DNA from: Undaria pinnatifida
Taxonomy: Eukaryota > Sar > Phaeophyceae > Laminariales > Alariaceae
Reading direction: 5' to 3'
DNA length: 64,000 nt
NCBI GenBank assembly: GCA_012845835.1
Contig: JABAKD010000005.1
Span: forward strand, 7,544,473 to 7,608,472
Every line of letters begins with the position of its first letter. The first letter of the stretch is position 1. Of this stretch, positions 38,452 through 51,100 are shown piece after piece. Made by a program: the position numbers and the translations under genes. The notes under the pieces are model-generated. The model worked only from the letters and a program-made list of their open reading frames with translations, was not told the origin of the DNA and did no database searches.

Positions 38452-38575
38452 AATGAAAATACACTCCAGCTGTGAGATCGAAGATTTCGTCGAAACTCAT
38501 CTTTAACTTTGCAAGCTGTGTGTGATACTCCGATCGCGCGCATTGCGAGTTGTGTGTCCTCATTAAGGAATGTTG
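38452..38575 (+). repeat. Family A head, second copy in tandem
   Basis: Starts ataaaaaatgaaaatacact directly after the end of the long copy, reads through gatcgaagatttcgtcgaaa and gtgtgtgatactccgatcgc, and is truncated after the cattaagga segment. Confidence 0.82.
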
Positions 38576-39419
38576 TACCACTTACCGCGATATATTGCTG
38601 TTTCAAGTTTCCTACCTTCTTTTTTTCCTGTGCATTTGAGTCTCACTCAGCCTGCCTTTCTTACGGTGCTCGTTTTCGTGTTATGTCACAAGTACGCGGT
38701 GGAATCGGCACATGTTTTCGATTTGTTTTCTGTTGTTCGTTATGGTGAACCGTTGATTGGCACGTGCAGTCCGTTCATCATGAACATAGCATCACGACTG
38801 TTGCCTGCCGTACATAGAATAACGCTTTGGGTCCACGAAAAAGAAAGAACCACGAAGTGTAAGATGAACTCACCCTTTTTAACAGGGATCGACGCCAAAA
38901 TCCATTGGGTGGCACGTTGCCGGTTGGGAAACTACATGATACATGATCACAATCGCGAACATACCTGGTACCTGGTATCGCGAAAGCTCCGAAACCCGAC
39001 ACCTGTGTCAATGGACCCTCGGATTTCAGCCGTCACAGCCTCCATCCGATTCGAACTCGGTTCAACTCCTCCAGCTCCCGCCCGTTCGACGCCTGGCACT
39101 CCGTCGCCTCCGCCTGCACCGCCGCCCTCCGGCTGAATCTTCACTCGGACGCGTTGATGAACAGCAGTAACCACGGGCACTGCGCCACCTGTTTTGGTTT
39201 ATCTTTTGGTGCCCGGCGGGGGCCCTCGATTGTTCTCCTGGCGTGCTGTCACCCCGCCACTAATCCCACGGCCACGACCGGCTTCGGCCGTCTTTGCAGT
39301 CCCTGCTCCTGCCGGCCTCGCTTGGCCGGACGGTACCCGTTACGCCCGACCGTGACCGCACTAAGCCCATGGCAACTCCTCTTTACTCCTCTTTAAGGCC
39401 TCCGCCCCGCCTGACACCT
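38576..39419. other. Intergenic or decayed gypsy linker
   Basis: Two overlapping TACCTGGTA motifs at 38962 and 38969. The 39050-39400 part is Pro/Thr/Ala-rich in several frames and may be the eroded linker before the gypsy integrase, but I cannot establish a frame. Confidence 0.4.
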
Positions 39420-40126
39420 AGTCTACTACGACGACCGACTTGAATGCCCTTGGCGCCGCTGTCGAGGTGAACTTTGGTTATACCTCCGCACGTTTTTCGC
39501 ACGTCGACTGGGTGCGGGAGCAACAGGCTGAGCCGAGGTGCCAATCCGCAATACGCTACATTATTATAGGTCGGCCACCGGCCGTGCCCTCCTTTTCCGA
39601 GGTTCAGGAGCTCGCTGGCAACGGACGGCCATTCACGGCTGACGAAGGCATCGCCCTGCTCGTTGATAAAACGGCTCTCCCTCCCCTCCTGATTCGTCGC
39701 GCCCGGTGGGACGAATGGCTTGTTGGACAACGAGCCCGTTTGCATCTACGTATCACTCCTGATGCGCCCTTGGGTTATGCAGGCTTGACACTCGACGGCT
39801 TCCTGCCACGTCGGCACCACGCGCACGCTCTCTACCAGGTGCTTCGGTGTTTTTTATTCGCCACCAGCTCCTATCACGTAAACATCAACGCTGGTGTGGA
39901 GCGTGAGCGCCTCACGATGGCCCAGATGCTGGTCATGGTCGTCAATGAGGGCCAAGATATCTGGGTCTTGCAGCTCCCTCACGTCGGATTCGCTAGAAAA
40001 AAAACTGCGTTTGTGGCCAACGTGGGTTTTTCTCCCAACAAGGTTCACCTCGGAAGATTTTTTCCCCCCGCCTCTTTCAATCGATCTCCGAACGCGCTGG
40101 GGTCGCCGGACATGATACTAGTGTAG
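39420..40126 (+). pseudogene. Ty3/gypsy integrase fragment with internal deletion
   Basis: An open frame from 39440 encodes VDWVREQQAEPRCQSAIRY (the stretch before the integrase zinc finger), then FTADEGIALLVDK. It then jumps, after an unrelated-looking 50-residue piece, to SSYHVNINAGVERERLTMAQ and MVVNEGQ, which is the region of the third catalytic residue (Glu). The zinc finger and both catalytic Asp residues are missing, so the core has been lost by deletion. Its last part (LQLPHVGFARKKT, NVGFSPNKVHLGRFFPP) is a decayed version of the segment that begins the gypsy fragment at 59693 (PHVEFAYN and LAPNEVHMGRLPR). It is a relic without visible LTRs. Confidence 0.72.
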
Positions 40127-40865
40127 TTTGGGCGGGTGCTGGTATAGTTTGTGGTTTTCCTGGTTATGTTGCGTTATATGCTAGGCCGTGGAATTGTTCA
40201 TCGCGTCAGATTTTCAATTTGCTCAAATCAGGTTTTGGGCAAGGTGCGCACTCTGGGCAATTCCAATGCTCCTACTGTAGACAACTGTGTCTGTCTGTCT
40301 ACAGTTGATTTTTGAAACATCCAATTAATTGGAATGGCCAGGACAAACTATTTAGAAGGCTGTCGGATTAAACAAAATCTACCGGACAGTTGTTTTCGGA
40401 GGATGTCATTTATATGTTTTAATAGAATTGTGTTGTATCAAATGATCTGCGAAGTGCTGATGTTGTATTAATCGGAATTGTCCCAACAACAGACGGATTC
40501 ACGCTACTTGTACTACTATTTAATTGGATTTGTCCGGGCAATTGATTCAGAGGGCTCTTCATTGACTAAAGTTGTCCAAATGCTTGATTTCCGAGAAACC
40601 CGTTTCATTGGGATGTGGTCCTATTTTAATAGCATTGATTTTGGATGCTGCAATGTATTAACAACATACATTAGACGTACAGTAAATGATTTTAGGTATT
40701 TTCATTTAACAGTATTGCCAGGACGGACGACGAGTGATTTCAGAGACTGCCTACTATTAATAATTTGAATTGCCCACACAAATGGTTTGGGGGGGGGAGT
40801 ATTTGAATTGGAATTGTTATAGGCAATTGGTCCCGGGATCATATTAGTATACAAGGTATTATATT
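40127..40865. other. Intergenic with loosely repeated AATTGTCC words
   Basis: Words such as aattgtccc, atttgtccgggcaatt, ttgtccaaa and ttgcccacacaa recur with irregular spacing. A 9-base inverted repeat (ctgtagaca and tgtctacag) lies near 40277-40308. A G run is at 40791-40797. No gene. Confidence 0.45.
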
Positions 40866-41130
40866 AAAAAATGAAAAAATACACTTCATTCAGCTGCGGG
40901 ATCGGCCAAAAAGTTATTTTTAATCAAAACTCAGCTTTGCAAGCTGCGTGTGATACTTCTTATCGATCGCGCCTGTTACGGGGTGTGTGTACCCTCGTGA
41001 AGGATACAGGTCGGTGACTCCCCTGCTGATGCCAGGGTCAACAGGACTAAGGAGACGTTCAGCCTTGTTCTGCGCATGGAAAGTGTATAACCCGCATTGA
41101 GGGGGACAAAACCAGACATCTGTGGAATTC
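40866..41130 (+). repeat. Family A head, divergent subfamily
   Basis: Begins aaaatgaaaaaatacacttc and follows the family A head (gctgcgggatcgg, tttgcaagctgcgtgtgata, ggtcggtgactcccc, cagggtcaacagga, gagggggacaaa). Subfamily-specific words are cagccttgttctgcgca and gctgatgccaggg; it groups with 55984-56225. Confidence 0.8.
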
Positions 41131-41249
41131 AGTATGCATGAAACAGTAAGTGTTAAAATAGTGTGAGTTAACTTTTGGAGCGGGCTCCTAGGGTATACCA
41201 GGTTCGTACGCAAGTTCCTGTGTACTCCCTGTGTAAATATTATAAAAAT

Positions 41250-42090
41250 AAAAAACTCCAGCTGTGAGATCGAAGATTTTGTTGAAACTCATCTTTGCAA
41301 GCTGTGTGTGATACTCCGAACGCGCGTATTTCTCTGTGTGTGTGTCCTCATTAAGGATATATAGGTCGGCGACTCCCCTTGGGACTACAGTGTAGCTTGT
41401 ACCAGGGTCAACAGGGTGCTGTCAATCAGTCTGTGCGCGGAAACTATAAAACCCGTTTTTGAGGGGGACAAAATCTGACAGCTGTAGAAGAAAATTCATC
41501 AGTTTATCAAGTGTTTCCTGTAAGTCGTATAACCAGTGAGGGGAGGGCGGAGTGTTCGGAGGGGTGGGGGGGGAGGTTGGGGGAGGGGGGGGGGGGGGGA
41601 AGGGGATTTCCAAGAGCTTTAGGTCGCATAGATGTAGGGACATGCTATACACGTGGTGCTAGGTCTAGGCGATGGTGCGGGTGGTGGGGAAGGAGGAGGC
41701 GTTTGGGGGGGGGGGGGGTGAATTGGAGCTACGGCATGGATGGGTAGAAGTATAATGAGGTGATATCAACTGCCTGGTAGTGTTTATTTCTCTGTCATAT
41801 TTTGATTTCAGGTGGGGCGTTTGAACAAGAGGGAGCGGGGGGGGGGTAGGGAAGGGGGGGAGGGCGAGGGGGGGGGGGAGGGAGGGGGGGGGGGGGGGGG
41901 GGGCGGGGCGGGGCGTGGAGGGGAGGGAATTGGAGCTACAGCATGGATGGCTAGAAAGATAATGAGGTGATGGGGGACGGGGGGGGCGGGGGGGGGGCGT
42001 GGAGGGGGGGGGATTGGAGCTACAGCATGGATGGCTAGAAAGATAATGAGGTGATATCAGCTGCCCGGTAGTGTTTCTTACTCTGGCATT
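41250..42090 (+). repeat. Family A copy with head and G-rich units
   Basis: Head at 41255-41515, then repeated units with catggatggctagaaagata and gaggtgatatcagctg (41735, 41938 and 42017), separated by G runs up to about 18 bases. It ends at gtttcttactctggcatt. Confidence 0.8.
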
Positions 42091-42254
42091 TGTATATATA
42101 TGTGGCAGGCCAGCGGAGGTCCAGCCCAGGCCTGATGCTCGGATTTTTAGTATAGTGCTGTCGAGTGATACATGATGGAACATGCGGTGGACGTCGATCG
42201 CTACTGTTCCGAAGTGATCTCTCTTCTGCTCTTCTTGTCTTGATGTAAGTGCAT

Positions 42255-42320
42255 ACTTCGAAGTATACATTTAAAAAATGAAAAAAAAACATTTCAATCA
42301 GCTGTGAGATCGACCAAAGT
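42255..42320 (+). repeat. Short family A head fragment
   Basis: Contains acttcgaagtatacatttaa, aaaatgaaaaa and atcagctgtgagatcgacca, then diverges. Confidence 0.65.
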
Positions 42321-43005
42321 TTATGTTGATTGTATTTTTTGCCCTTACGATTGGTCTTTAAATATGTTTATTAATAATGATTGAAGTGGACAAACCAGAC
42401 CAGGAAATGCCGTAGGCAAGGCCGGCCATGAAAAATGGTAGTTATTAACAGTGTTTCTTGAACTCTACCACCAGGGAACACACAATATGCAACAGTAGTA
42501 GTAGTTAGTGTAATTGGTATTGCAGCGTGTACGTGTTTTCTCCCTTATTATTAACAGTGGAAATAAGGTACAAATACGTACGTGGTATGTACGTATATTT
42601 TGTACACAAACAAGGACAAGTCTGATGTGACAGTTACATTTTGGATACCAGGTATGTATGATGTGAACGGCGCCGGGGAATCTGCCAACATTGGCAGGAA
42701 GGAATATCCTGCCAACACTGTAAACGCCTGCAGAACCTACTCTACAGAACCAGATTTCAATTGATTGCACCCGGCGCCGCGTAGTACGTATTCAAATGAC
42801 GAAAATCATACAATCGTACCCAGGGGGCATAATGGTTGGAAACAGTGAAATCAGAGGTAGTAAACTGTGACAGAGTTCGAAACCAAATAAGTAATGCCAA
42901 ACCGTATCAAAAGCGGAAAGACACAAATGCTGCCAAAAGCCAGTGAAAGAGAGCACAGAAACGAGACAAAAACGGCTAGACACCCACCGAGAAGACACAA
43001 ACCGC
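42321..43005. other. Intergenic
   Basis: No gene supported. A TACCAGGTA motif lies at 42646. An inverted pair cggcgccggg / cccggcgccg brackets 42669-42779. Confidence 0.5.
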
Positions 43006-43114
43006 TATAGTGTAGTATAGTATAGTATAGTATAGTATAGTATAGTATAGTATAGTATAGTATCGTATAGTATCGTATAGTATAGTATAGTATAGTATAG
43101 TATAATATAGTATA
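43006..43114. repeat. Pentanucleotide microsatellite (TATAG)n
   Basis: About 21 units with occasional tatcg and tataa variants. It creates a run of YYTILYYTI residues on the minus strand that is not a gene. Confidence 0.96.
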
Positions 43115-46100
43115 ACCGGGTGGCGTGACCCAAAAGCTGTTAGAATTCATTTTTGACCAATAACAAGACTCGAAAAGTGCATCTATCTTTGGCATGATTT
43201 CAGGCTGTAACCGCTTTTGGCTGCAGACGGACCTGCTACAAACGTTATTGGTCCGTGCCCTACTAAATTCGCAGTAGGGCCGCCGTTTTAGGCCCGATTT
43301 TCGAAGGAACGTTTGATAAAAAAAAAGTAGAGAAGACGGGAAAGTGGTTCGCGTGGTTTGGAGGAGGGATGGCTGCAGACGACCCATGCCCCAAACCGAG
43401 CCGCCTAGGCCCATATTTTGCATGAACCTGGCTTCGCGCAGGACGCCGGGGGCTTGAAGTAGATCATATTTTCATCCATTTTGTCAACGTGTTCTATATC
43501 TCACTCGATTCGAATCTAGTTTTTTATTATTATTGCAAAAGGCTTTTTCTGCTTTGTTGTTTCGTCTTGATGCTGCTTTGTGGGTTATGGTCAAGGCTTC
43601 TCCATCGTGTCATGATGTGTTCGCGCGTGCGATGGTCGTGGTGACGTCGTTTCGGGTGGACTTTTTCATAGGACTCTGTGTTCACCATCCATTCACCTCG
43701 CCCCCTATTCCCAATCAGGCATACTTGCTTAAGGTGAACTAACCGGAGACACTAGTGGGTTGAGACTTGGCTGGTCATCGACGGGTTTTTAGTATTACTT
43801 CGACCTGGGTACGGACATTTGGTTGTGGGTCCGCATTTGCCGTCGCCACTGTCGCGTGCCCGCTTGCCGTCTGCGCGTTGATACCGTCTGTTGTCTCTTT
43901 CAGTCACCCCCTCGCGACTGGATAGCACTGTCGTCTGGCGCGGCGTCTCGAGCACCGGTGCACCAGAATCGCTGCCTTGACTATTTCCAACTGCTTTCCT
44001 TGATTTTCTTCTTCCTGGGAGTGTGTATGGGTGATTACCGGTGAAGCTTGTGTTGAACACATTCGGATGGCAAAAATAGTCACAGTGATAACCTCGTGCT
44101 GATGCTTGGAGTGCCCTTTACATGGACACGATGAGTTCCTACTCGCACTTTGACACCGTCGGTTGTTCTAGCGAACGACCTCTGCTGTGCCGCCACGTTT
44201 TGCCCCAATTACAATCACGCAGAACGAACCTTCGGTTCGTGCTTGGGTCAAACGTGTTTTTTGGTTCAACTCCCAGCCGTTTTGGAAGTATGGTTCGCGC
44301 GGACCACGTGTTGGATATCCTTGGAGGTAAGGCTTTGGCCGGTTCTAATTTGTCCAGTTGATGCTTGCCGTAGTTTTCTGCCCATCGAGCCCAGTCAATG
44401 GTGGCCCACGTCCATCTGTTTCAAGTTTGTGTGTGCAGCTACCCACCGAAGGTGGCTTCTGCCCCAAAATCGGCCTCAATTGGAACTGCGTGTTTTATCT
44501 TGTAGAATGTGCTCTGCGTTTTTGATGCACAAAGTGGCGTCGCGTGGGCAATGGTTTTCTTGGTTTTGAGCCTCGTTTGGTGTAACGTGAAGCGCACGCC
44601 GCACACTCAATGTACGTATTAAAGTACTGGTCCCTCTATAGTGCCGGTTGAGTAGTGCGGGTTGCCCGCTGTAGTGCCTGTGAAAGCGTTTGGCATAGAT
44701 GGGAACAACAAGTAGTGAAAATAGTATTCAGAAGTGTCGGTTGTCGCCATATTGCGGTATTTCCGGCTGGCACATACCGAGACGCTACAAGTATACGTAG
44801 AGGGACCTCTACCGTGTTTCTGATATTTAAAGCGAAGCAGTTTGAACGTGTGCGGCGTGGGTCATGGTGCACAGGTTGGTTTGCTTCTCGGGCATAGATA
44901 CCTATTTCTTGGTAGAACGCCAGAACATCTATACCGAAATCACAACTCTGGAGGCAAACGGGTTGTCCGACTCCACTGGAGAAAACCCTAACCAGGAGTT
45001 TTTTTAGCCTTCACATTGAAGATTTTTCGGGTGTACGCGATCGCCGTGGGGCTCCGTTGAACCTTTTCTATTGAGGATATGTGTAGGTGCTCCACAAGAC
45101 GGTGTCGGTGTTCATCCCTCAGAGAAATTCTTGTATTTTTAGCGGTTGTCGTGCCTATGCTTTCTTTTTTTTCGGTTCCCTGGGTGGTCCTCTTTTTTAT
45201 GTATTTATTTTCAGTGGTCGACGTTGAAGCTCACACCGCGCATGGTCTGATGGCAACACTAATTAGAATAGTTGTCGTAGGCGTCCGTTGCGTCTTGTCT
45301 GCCGAGTGTGCCTTACCTTTCTACGGGAGTTCGCCGGTGCCCACCCCTTCGAGGGCTGTCCTTATACCGTGATGATAGAGAAGCGGCATTCGGAGGCGTC
45401 TACGGAAGGTTGCTACAATAGTGATAACACGTTTTTGCGAAAACTTTTTTCTGGATCGGCAGGACTCCTCAACCCAACAACGTCGGAATGCATGCCGTTC
45501 TTGTTTAGCAAATATTTTTCGTTGTATACCCAAGACATGGGATTGTTTGTCGGGTCAAACTTGTCGTTTTTTCTCTTGCATGTTTTGCTTGGTCAAGGTA
45601 TAGAGCTCCGCGGGTGAGCAACCCTCGTAAAAATTAGGTACGCCCCCTGCCGTAGCACGCCTCCATAGCAAACCCCGGGAGATGATGGGTACCCCTTGAT
45701 GGCGGTGGTGGCAGGGGTCCGTGCATCGGTGTTGCGCCGTTTCGTCATTCGAATTCCACGTTTATCGTGAGAAAACGAGCCTCAACTGCATGTAGATAGA
45801 GTTCTTGAGGAGGGGCACTCTCTGTGGAGGGGCTAGGGAACGAGGTTGGTTGTGCGCTCGGCATCCGCGATCGTGCTTGCGGTGAAACGCGTGATACGAT
45901 GATGAGGAGTAGCACCTTTCGGACGGGGTTCCTCGACTAACAAACTGCCCGATATCGTAAAATTTTCACCAATTTTCGTTGTGTACCTAGGCCGTGAGAT
46001 TTTGTCATCGGGTTGCAAGTTCGTTTTTTTCTCTTAAGCCAGTGTTTGGGTGAGGCATAGAGCCCGTCAAGCGAGGAACCTCAGGCAGTCAGTGTAGGTG

Positions 46101-47205
46101 CACCCCTGCTATAGCATGCGTCTTAAGTTGTGTTTGGAGGCTGGACGTGGTCAACAGCAACCTTGCGGGGCATGTTTTCTGGCCCCATTCAGAAATGCTT
46201 GAAGCGCAGCAGCGGCGGCGGCTATCTCTTTCCTCGCTATTTATCCTCTTTGGAGTTGCACCCGTGGTTATAGGGACTTTCCACGTGGAGGTACAGCAAT
46301 GTGGGGCTAATGGAGAGGGTTATGACCTTCGGGAACCGAAAGCGGCGTAACCCGTGGTTTGTTTGGACGCGAAAGAATTTAGGGTTGTTGTTCCATGCTC
46401 TGGTAACGGTCCACCACACGGTAGTTGGTGGCCATCACTCTTCGGTTGACTCGCGCAGCTAGGTAAGCCCGCACGTCGGAGGGCAAGGGACGGTACCGTG
46501 TAGGCTGTGCGACCAGAGAAGAGGCAAGTGTTAGTAGCCGGCCAGCGACCCAGCATTAGGTCGGCTCTCGTGATATTTCTGGTTAACGGAGGGAGAGACG
46601 GGATTTAGAGTAGAGACCACCAGTGGAATACCGTCAAGGTTGGTTGCGGTAGATTGGTCTCTCGGGGTGCTCTCCCTCCCAAGTCACAGACACAATAATA
46701 ACCAAGCAATTCGAAAGATATCAAACAAATTCAGAGTTTTAGGAGTTGGAAAAGGGTTTACTGCTGTGGTTGACCGGGGTTTCGGCCGAACGTTGGGCTT
46801 TTTCATAAAAGCATGGAAACAAAGGAAAATGAGATGTTTGAGGCCACGAGCTCGATTATTCAGAACGACAGCGGCTCCTAACCATACTGAAGACCCACGA
46901 CGCTCGCAGTAATGGCAGAAGGAAGTAGGCTTGGTTTCTCCATGTATGACTGTTGGCCCAGTACTCACTGTTCTGTACGGTGAGTGCTGTGATCGACAGC
47001 CAACTTGAGGCAAGGCTCCCTCCCAGCCATATGGGATTGAAACATGCTTACGCAATGTCGGGCATCGAAGGACATAAGTGCGTATGTGTATACTGCTACC
47101 CGTACTGCTAGCTGCAGCTAGGGGGTTCTTACGACAGAAGTTCGTAGAGAAGCCATATGTTATTATTCGTTGAGTCGATTACAATCATGGGAGCGTGAAA
47201 TCACA
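43115..47205. other. Gene-poor region with a diverged 460-base duplication
   Basis: No recognised protein family in 4 kb; open frames reach 139 codons (44150-44569) without domains. A diverged direct duplication joins 45445-45670 and 45905-46140: both hold tttttcgttgt/attttcgttgt, tgtcgggtcaaac/gtcatcgggttgc, ttttctcttgcatg/ttttctcttaagcc and a tatagagc/catagagcc step. The region could hold a very old retroelement, but I cannot prove it. Confidence 0.45.
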
Positions 47206-47275
47206 GTATTCGATGAAAAACGACGAGCAGTGAGATTGCTAAACCATCCACGCGATGACACGAAGGAGTTTACCG
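47206..47275 (+). repeat. SINE fragment, plus orientation
   Basis: Contains attcgatgaaaaacgacgag, gagattgctaaaccat and cgcgatgacacgaaggag, a diverged part of the SINE body seen at 61990-62050. Confidence 0.6.
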
Positions 47276-47940
47276 ACGTGGAGAAAGGTAAACAAATATA
47301 AACACAGCATTTGCTCAGAAAATCGCTATCGGCGAAAGCAAAAGTCAACGTCATGCGATTTACGTTGGAAAGTGGAAGCAGTCGCCAACAAAACATCCGG
47401 ATATGGTTAATTCTGCCGAATATCAACAGCGTAGGCGTACAAGTGGAACCAAGCTTGAAGCACCGAGTCATGCATAGCGTATGGTCATTGTGTGGGTGGG
47501 AATTCCTCGTTTCGATGCCCGGGGTACATCTTAGCTGGTACTGTCAGCATATATTTTCCGATCCCACACAGTGCTGTATGAGCTTTCAATATCGCTCAAT
47601 CATAAAAAGTTCCCAGAAAAAAAGAGAGAAAGCAAGAAAACGATGCACGAAATCTAACTTCCTTTCTGTACCTGCTTCCCGCTTAGCACCGATTTAATCC
47701 ACCTGCTGCCTTTGCTCCACCCTTCCTTCTCGTTACGTGCTCATGTACCTTCTACTCTTACACCTTCAGCCGCGTCCAGACCCCATGCCCTTGTTATGAA
47801 TGCTGGCCTGTCACCCCCTCCCCAGTCTCTTTCGTTATTCCTGGCAACCCCTAAGCTGGAGCTTGAATCGTGGCACCCTCCGCGAAATGGCGACCTCGGG
47901 ACGATTTGACGTAGGCGTTACTTCACCATCCTATTGTGAT
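47276..47940. other. Intergenic, nothing recognised
   Basis: The open frame 47311-47697 has no recognisable domain. A segment near 47658-47700 (ctttctgtacctgcttcccg) resembles 51122-51155. Confidence 0.4.
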
Positions 47941-48100
47941 ATATCGGCAGCACTCGCTAAAGTTTGATGAAAATCGACGAGCAGTGGGAGTGCCTAAGCC
48001 CGTTCGTGATTAAAATGAAGGCACGTATGATACCGGCGGGGGGGGGGGGGGGGGGCGACGCCTGACCACGGCTTGTCCGGAAGATGGAACATAAAAAGAA
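47941..48100 (+). repeat. SINE fragment, plus orientation, with a G run
   Basis: Contains gatgaaaatcgacgagcagt, gggagtgcctaagcccgttc and ggcttgtccggaagatggaa, matching the SINE body and 3' end. A run of about 18 G lies at 48038-48055, where other copies have a short cggcggggga stretch. Confidence 0.68.
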
Positions 48101-51100
48101 TATTTAAAAACATAATACGGTGTCTCCGTACCCCCTGTACTTGTTAGGAAGATGTCGCTGCCCTTCTTGAGGACTCACTCGCCGATGCTTCCCAGGGCAG
48201 AAGTCGTCAGGGAAAGGCAAGAGCTGTTACTGTCGTTATAATGTGTTTGGTCGATGCTTCATGAGAAGTGCATAGTGGGGGACGCTTGGTCGTTGTTTAA
48301 TATAATATGTTCAAGGTTGTTGGCTGTAAGACGCCTTTTGGTGGTTCAAATCGGCTTTTTTTAGTCTTCATTTTACGTTTTTGTGTGATCCTTGCGCTTT
48401 TTTTTCTTCGTCCTGTTTCGCGATTAACACACACGATGCACGTCGACTCCCTCGAAGGTGGATAACTAATTACATTTCGCCCACCACACACAACGCTGCC
48501 GGCTGGTGAACCTGATAGGAATAACAAAAAATGCATAAAGCAGTACCTCTTAGATAGAATGTTGAACTTTTAATTTTTTTTATAAGGTGACCTCCAAAGA
48601 AGTGCCGACATGTTTGGTGTGTAGGTTTTCCAGACGCCCCCCCCCCACACACCCTTCAGAAACGCTGCATTAATATTTTTGCACGTGCCGAGAATGTGAG
48701 ATTAACAAACATGTCTTCAACCTCATTACGCTACCCAGCAAATCGATCGATGTAACCTTGAAACGGGGCAACTTCACTCGCCAGCATCGATCGATATTTT
48801 ATTGCCGGCCGCAGGTGTGTACGAATACTAGTGACATTTTCTTGTTTAACATCATCATTATCGTGGAACGGTGTATGATAATCATGTGACCACGTGATCA
48901 TGTTATTACTCGAAACTTCTTGATGTCCCCGAAGCATGGGTAAAATTAAGTTTTTTTCCCCTCCGACACACAATGTCCCAGCTCTGATAAAGTTGATCAC
49001 TACGAAGAAAATGGCCTATTAATTTATTTTTTTCCGACGATTTTGGGTTAAGGAGCCCCGTTATTCAGAAAACGTTTCGGACGAAAACTGCTGCATCTGT
49101 TCGTAGCAAGCGTCCCACGCTGTGGGGAGAATGACCACTTGGAAATAAAGTTGGGTCATTTTCGCAGTAGCAGTTTAGTGGTCGTAAAATTATAAATGTA
49201 TTACATGCCTGGTGCCAGCTGGTAATGAGAGAGAAAGGTGGAGAGAGGCCCTAAGGAAAGTAGTTCGATGCTAAGTTGGGAGTAGGTGAACAATGGAAGC
49301 AGCCTACGTCCTCAGGTTCTCTTTTTTCTTGTGTTGGATTCCCTTGACCTGCTTCTTTTTGTCTAGGGGTGCCTGTGAATGGTCGACGTTGAAGCAAGCT
49401 CGTATTTCGCGTTGTAGGATAGCACACAGAGTCGGAACGATAGTTAATGAGTCCTTTTAAGACCGCACATTCACGACGCCACGCTAATCCGAAGCATTTT
49501 TCGCTAAAATCATACTGTAGGGAGTTTCCCCGTTTGGAGCAAGGCGACGACATCTGCGACATCGTTCAGCATCATGTCCACCACCACCACTACTACTGCT
49601 ACTGCTGCTATTAATACTACTACTACTACTGCTGCTGCTGCTACCGCTACTACTGCTACTACTGCTACTGACTATGATTAGGAATCAGGGGAAAATAAAG
49701 CTAGAGAAGGGCCAAGAAAGGGAAACAGGTGAAGTAGGTTGATGTTAAGCCCGAAGTAGGCACCGAATAAATTGAGGTAGGATATGTCCAATGATAAGTT
49801 TCCCTGGTTTTACTTTTGTTCCCGTCGGAGCTGCTAATAAGCGATCGAGGTTCAACCCTACTATGCGGCGTATCGTTAAAAATAAAAACGGTTGATGAGA
49901 TGTGAGATGCTGGGAAGGGTGTTGGTTTTGGGGGGGAGCGTCAAATCTTTTTTGGTTGTCTTTTCAAGATTTGGTAGTCAGGGTGGGATGGTAAGGAAAA
50001 TACTACTTAATTGATCATTTAACCATCGCTTTATAACCTACACGTGACACCCCCCACGGCCCTCAAGCATCTCACAGACCCGTTACTGTCATCTGTCATA
50101 CCGTGTATACATTACTTAGCCGGCCATCTCCTCGCGAGAATTCAATCAGGGGGTTTTAATCATGGCCGGATGGTGGACATGATAACAATTCACATTACTC
50201 ACAACATGCGGTCTATCTGCATACGGAGCACCATTAAGATACGTCACACATTCGAGAGTTCTAGATTTTTTCCGTTTCTTTCGAGTAACGAAAACATCGC
50301 AGCAGCTGACATTTTTTCGTATCTCCATACAAGTCGGCTGTATCGAGATCGGTGCTGTGTGTCGCACGGCTTGGGGACGTGCTCCAATTGTGCACAAACC
50401 CCCTCATACACAACTAGACGTTGGTTATGCAACATAGATCGTTACAGGCACCCTGAAACGTTTTCTTTTGCTGGATTCGTTTTTGTCGGTCCACGTGCCT
50501 TCCCCCCCCCCCTTACTTAGCCGACGATTATAGAAGCGGGGAATTCAGTTCAGAAACACAAAGTTCCAGTCGCTTTGTTCCCTCGGCTTTAACTTTCCCT
50601 TTTTCGTCGTTTCTTCGTCACTACATTTTCCGTCCGATAATATTCGGCCCAAACCTCAATCTCTCAAGCCGGTAGGAGGGGGAAATGCGTAGTGTTTTTA
50701 AGTTCCAAGAACGAAATGGAGTATATACATACTTCGATGTACTATTAATGTGTGTTTTGTTCACAACTGGCGGAATCGACTATGTAGTCATGGGTCTCTA
50801 CCACCGACGTAAGGACATATTCTGGTTAGAAGCAGGGAGGAGAGGATTGAAGGGGTGCCCGTTCTCGCGTGCCGCTGGCTTAATGTATACAGCTGATTGT
50901 AGCAGAAACACACAACCGGTCGGTACGACCCTATCCGCTGCCGATTGATGGTAGGCCTAGAGGCTATAGGACTACCGTTGTTGTTGTCGTTGTTGTCGTC
51001 GTTGTTGTTGCTGCTGCTGTTGTTGTGTCTTTGACATCGGTCACTCGTAAACAGCTAGATACAGAATAAAAACAGTAATCAAGGGAAACCGAAAAAGAAA

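Noticed and set aside
42851-43423. 190-codon minus-strand ORF with repeated YYTIL
   Set aside because: Its core is the (TATAG)n microsatellite read in frame.
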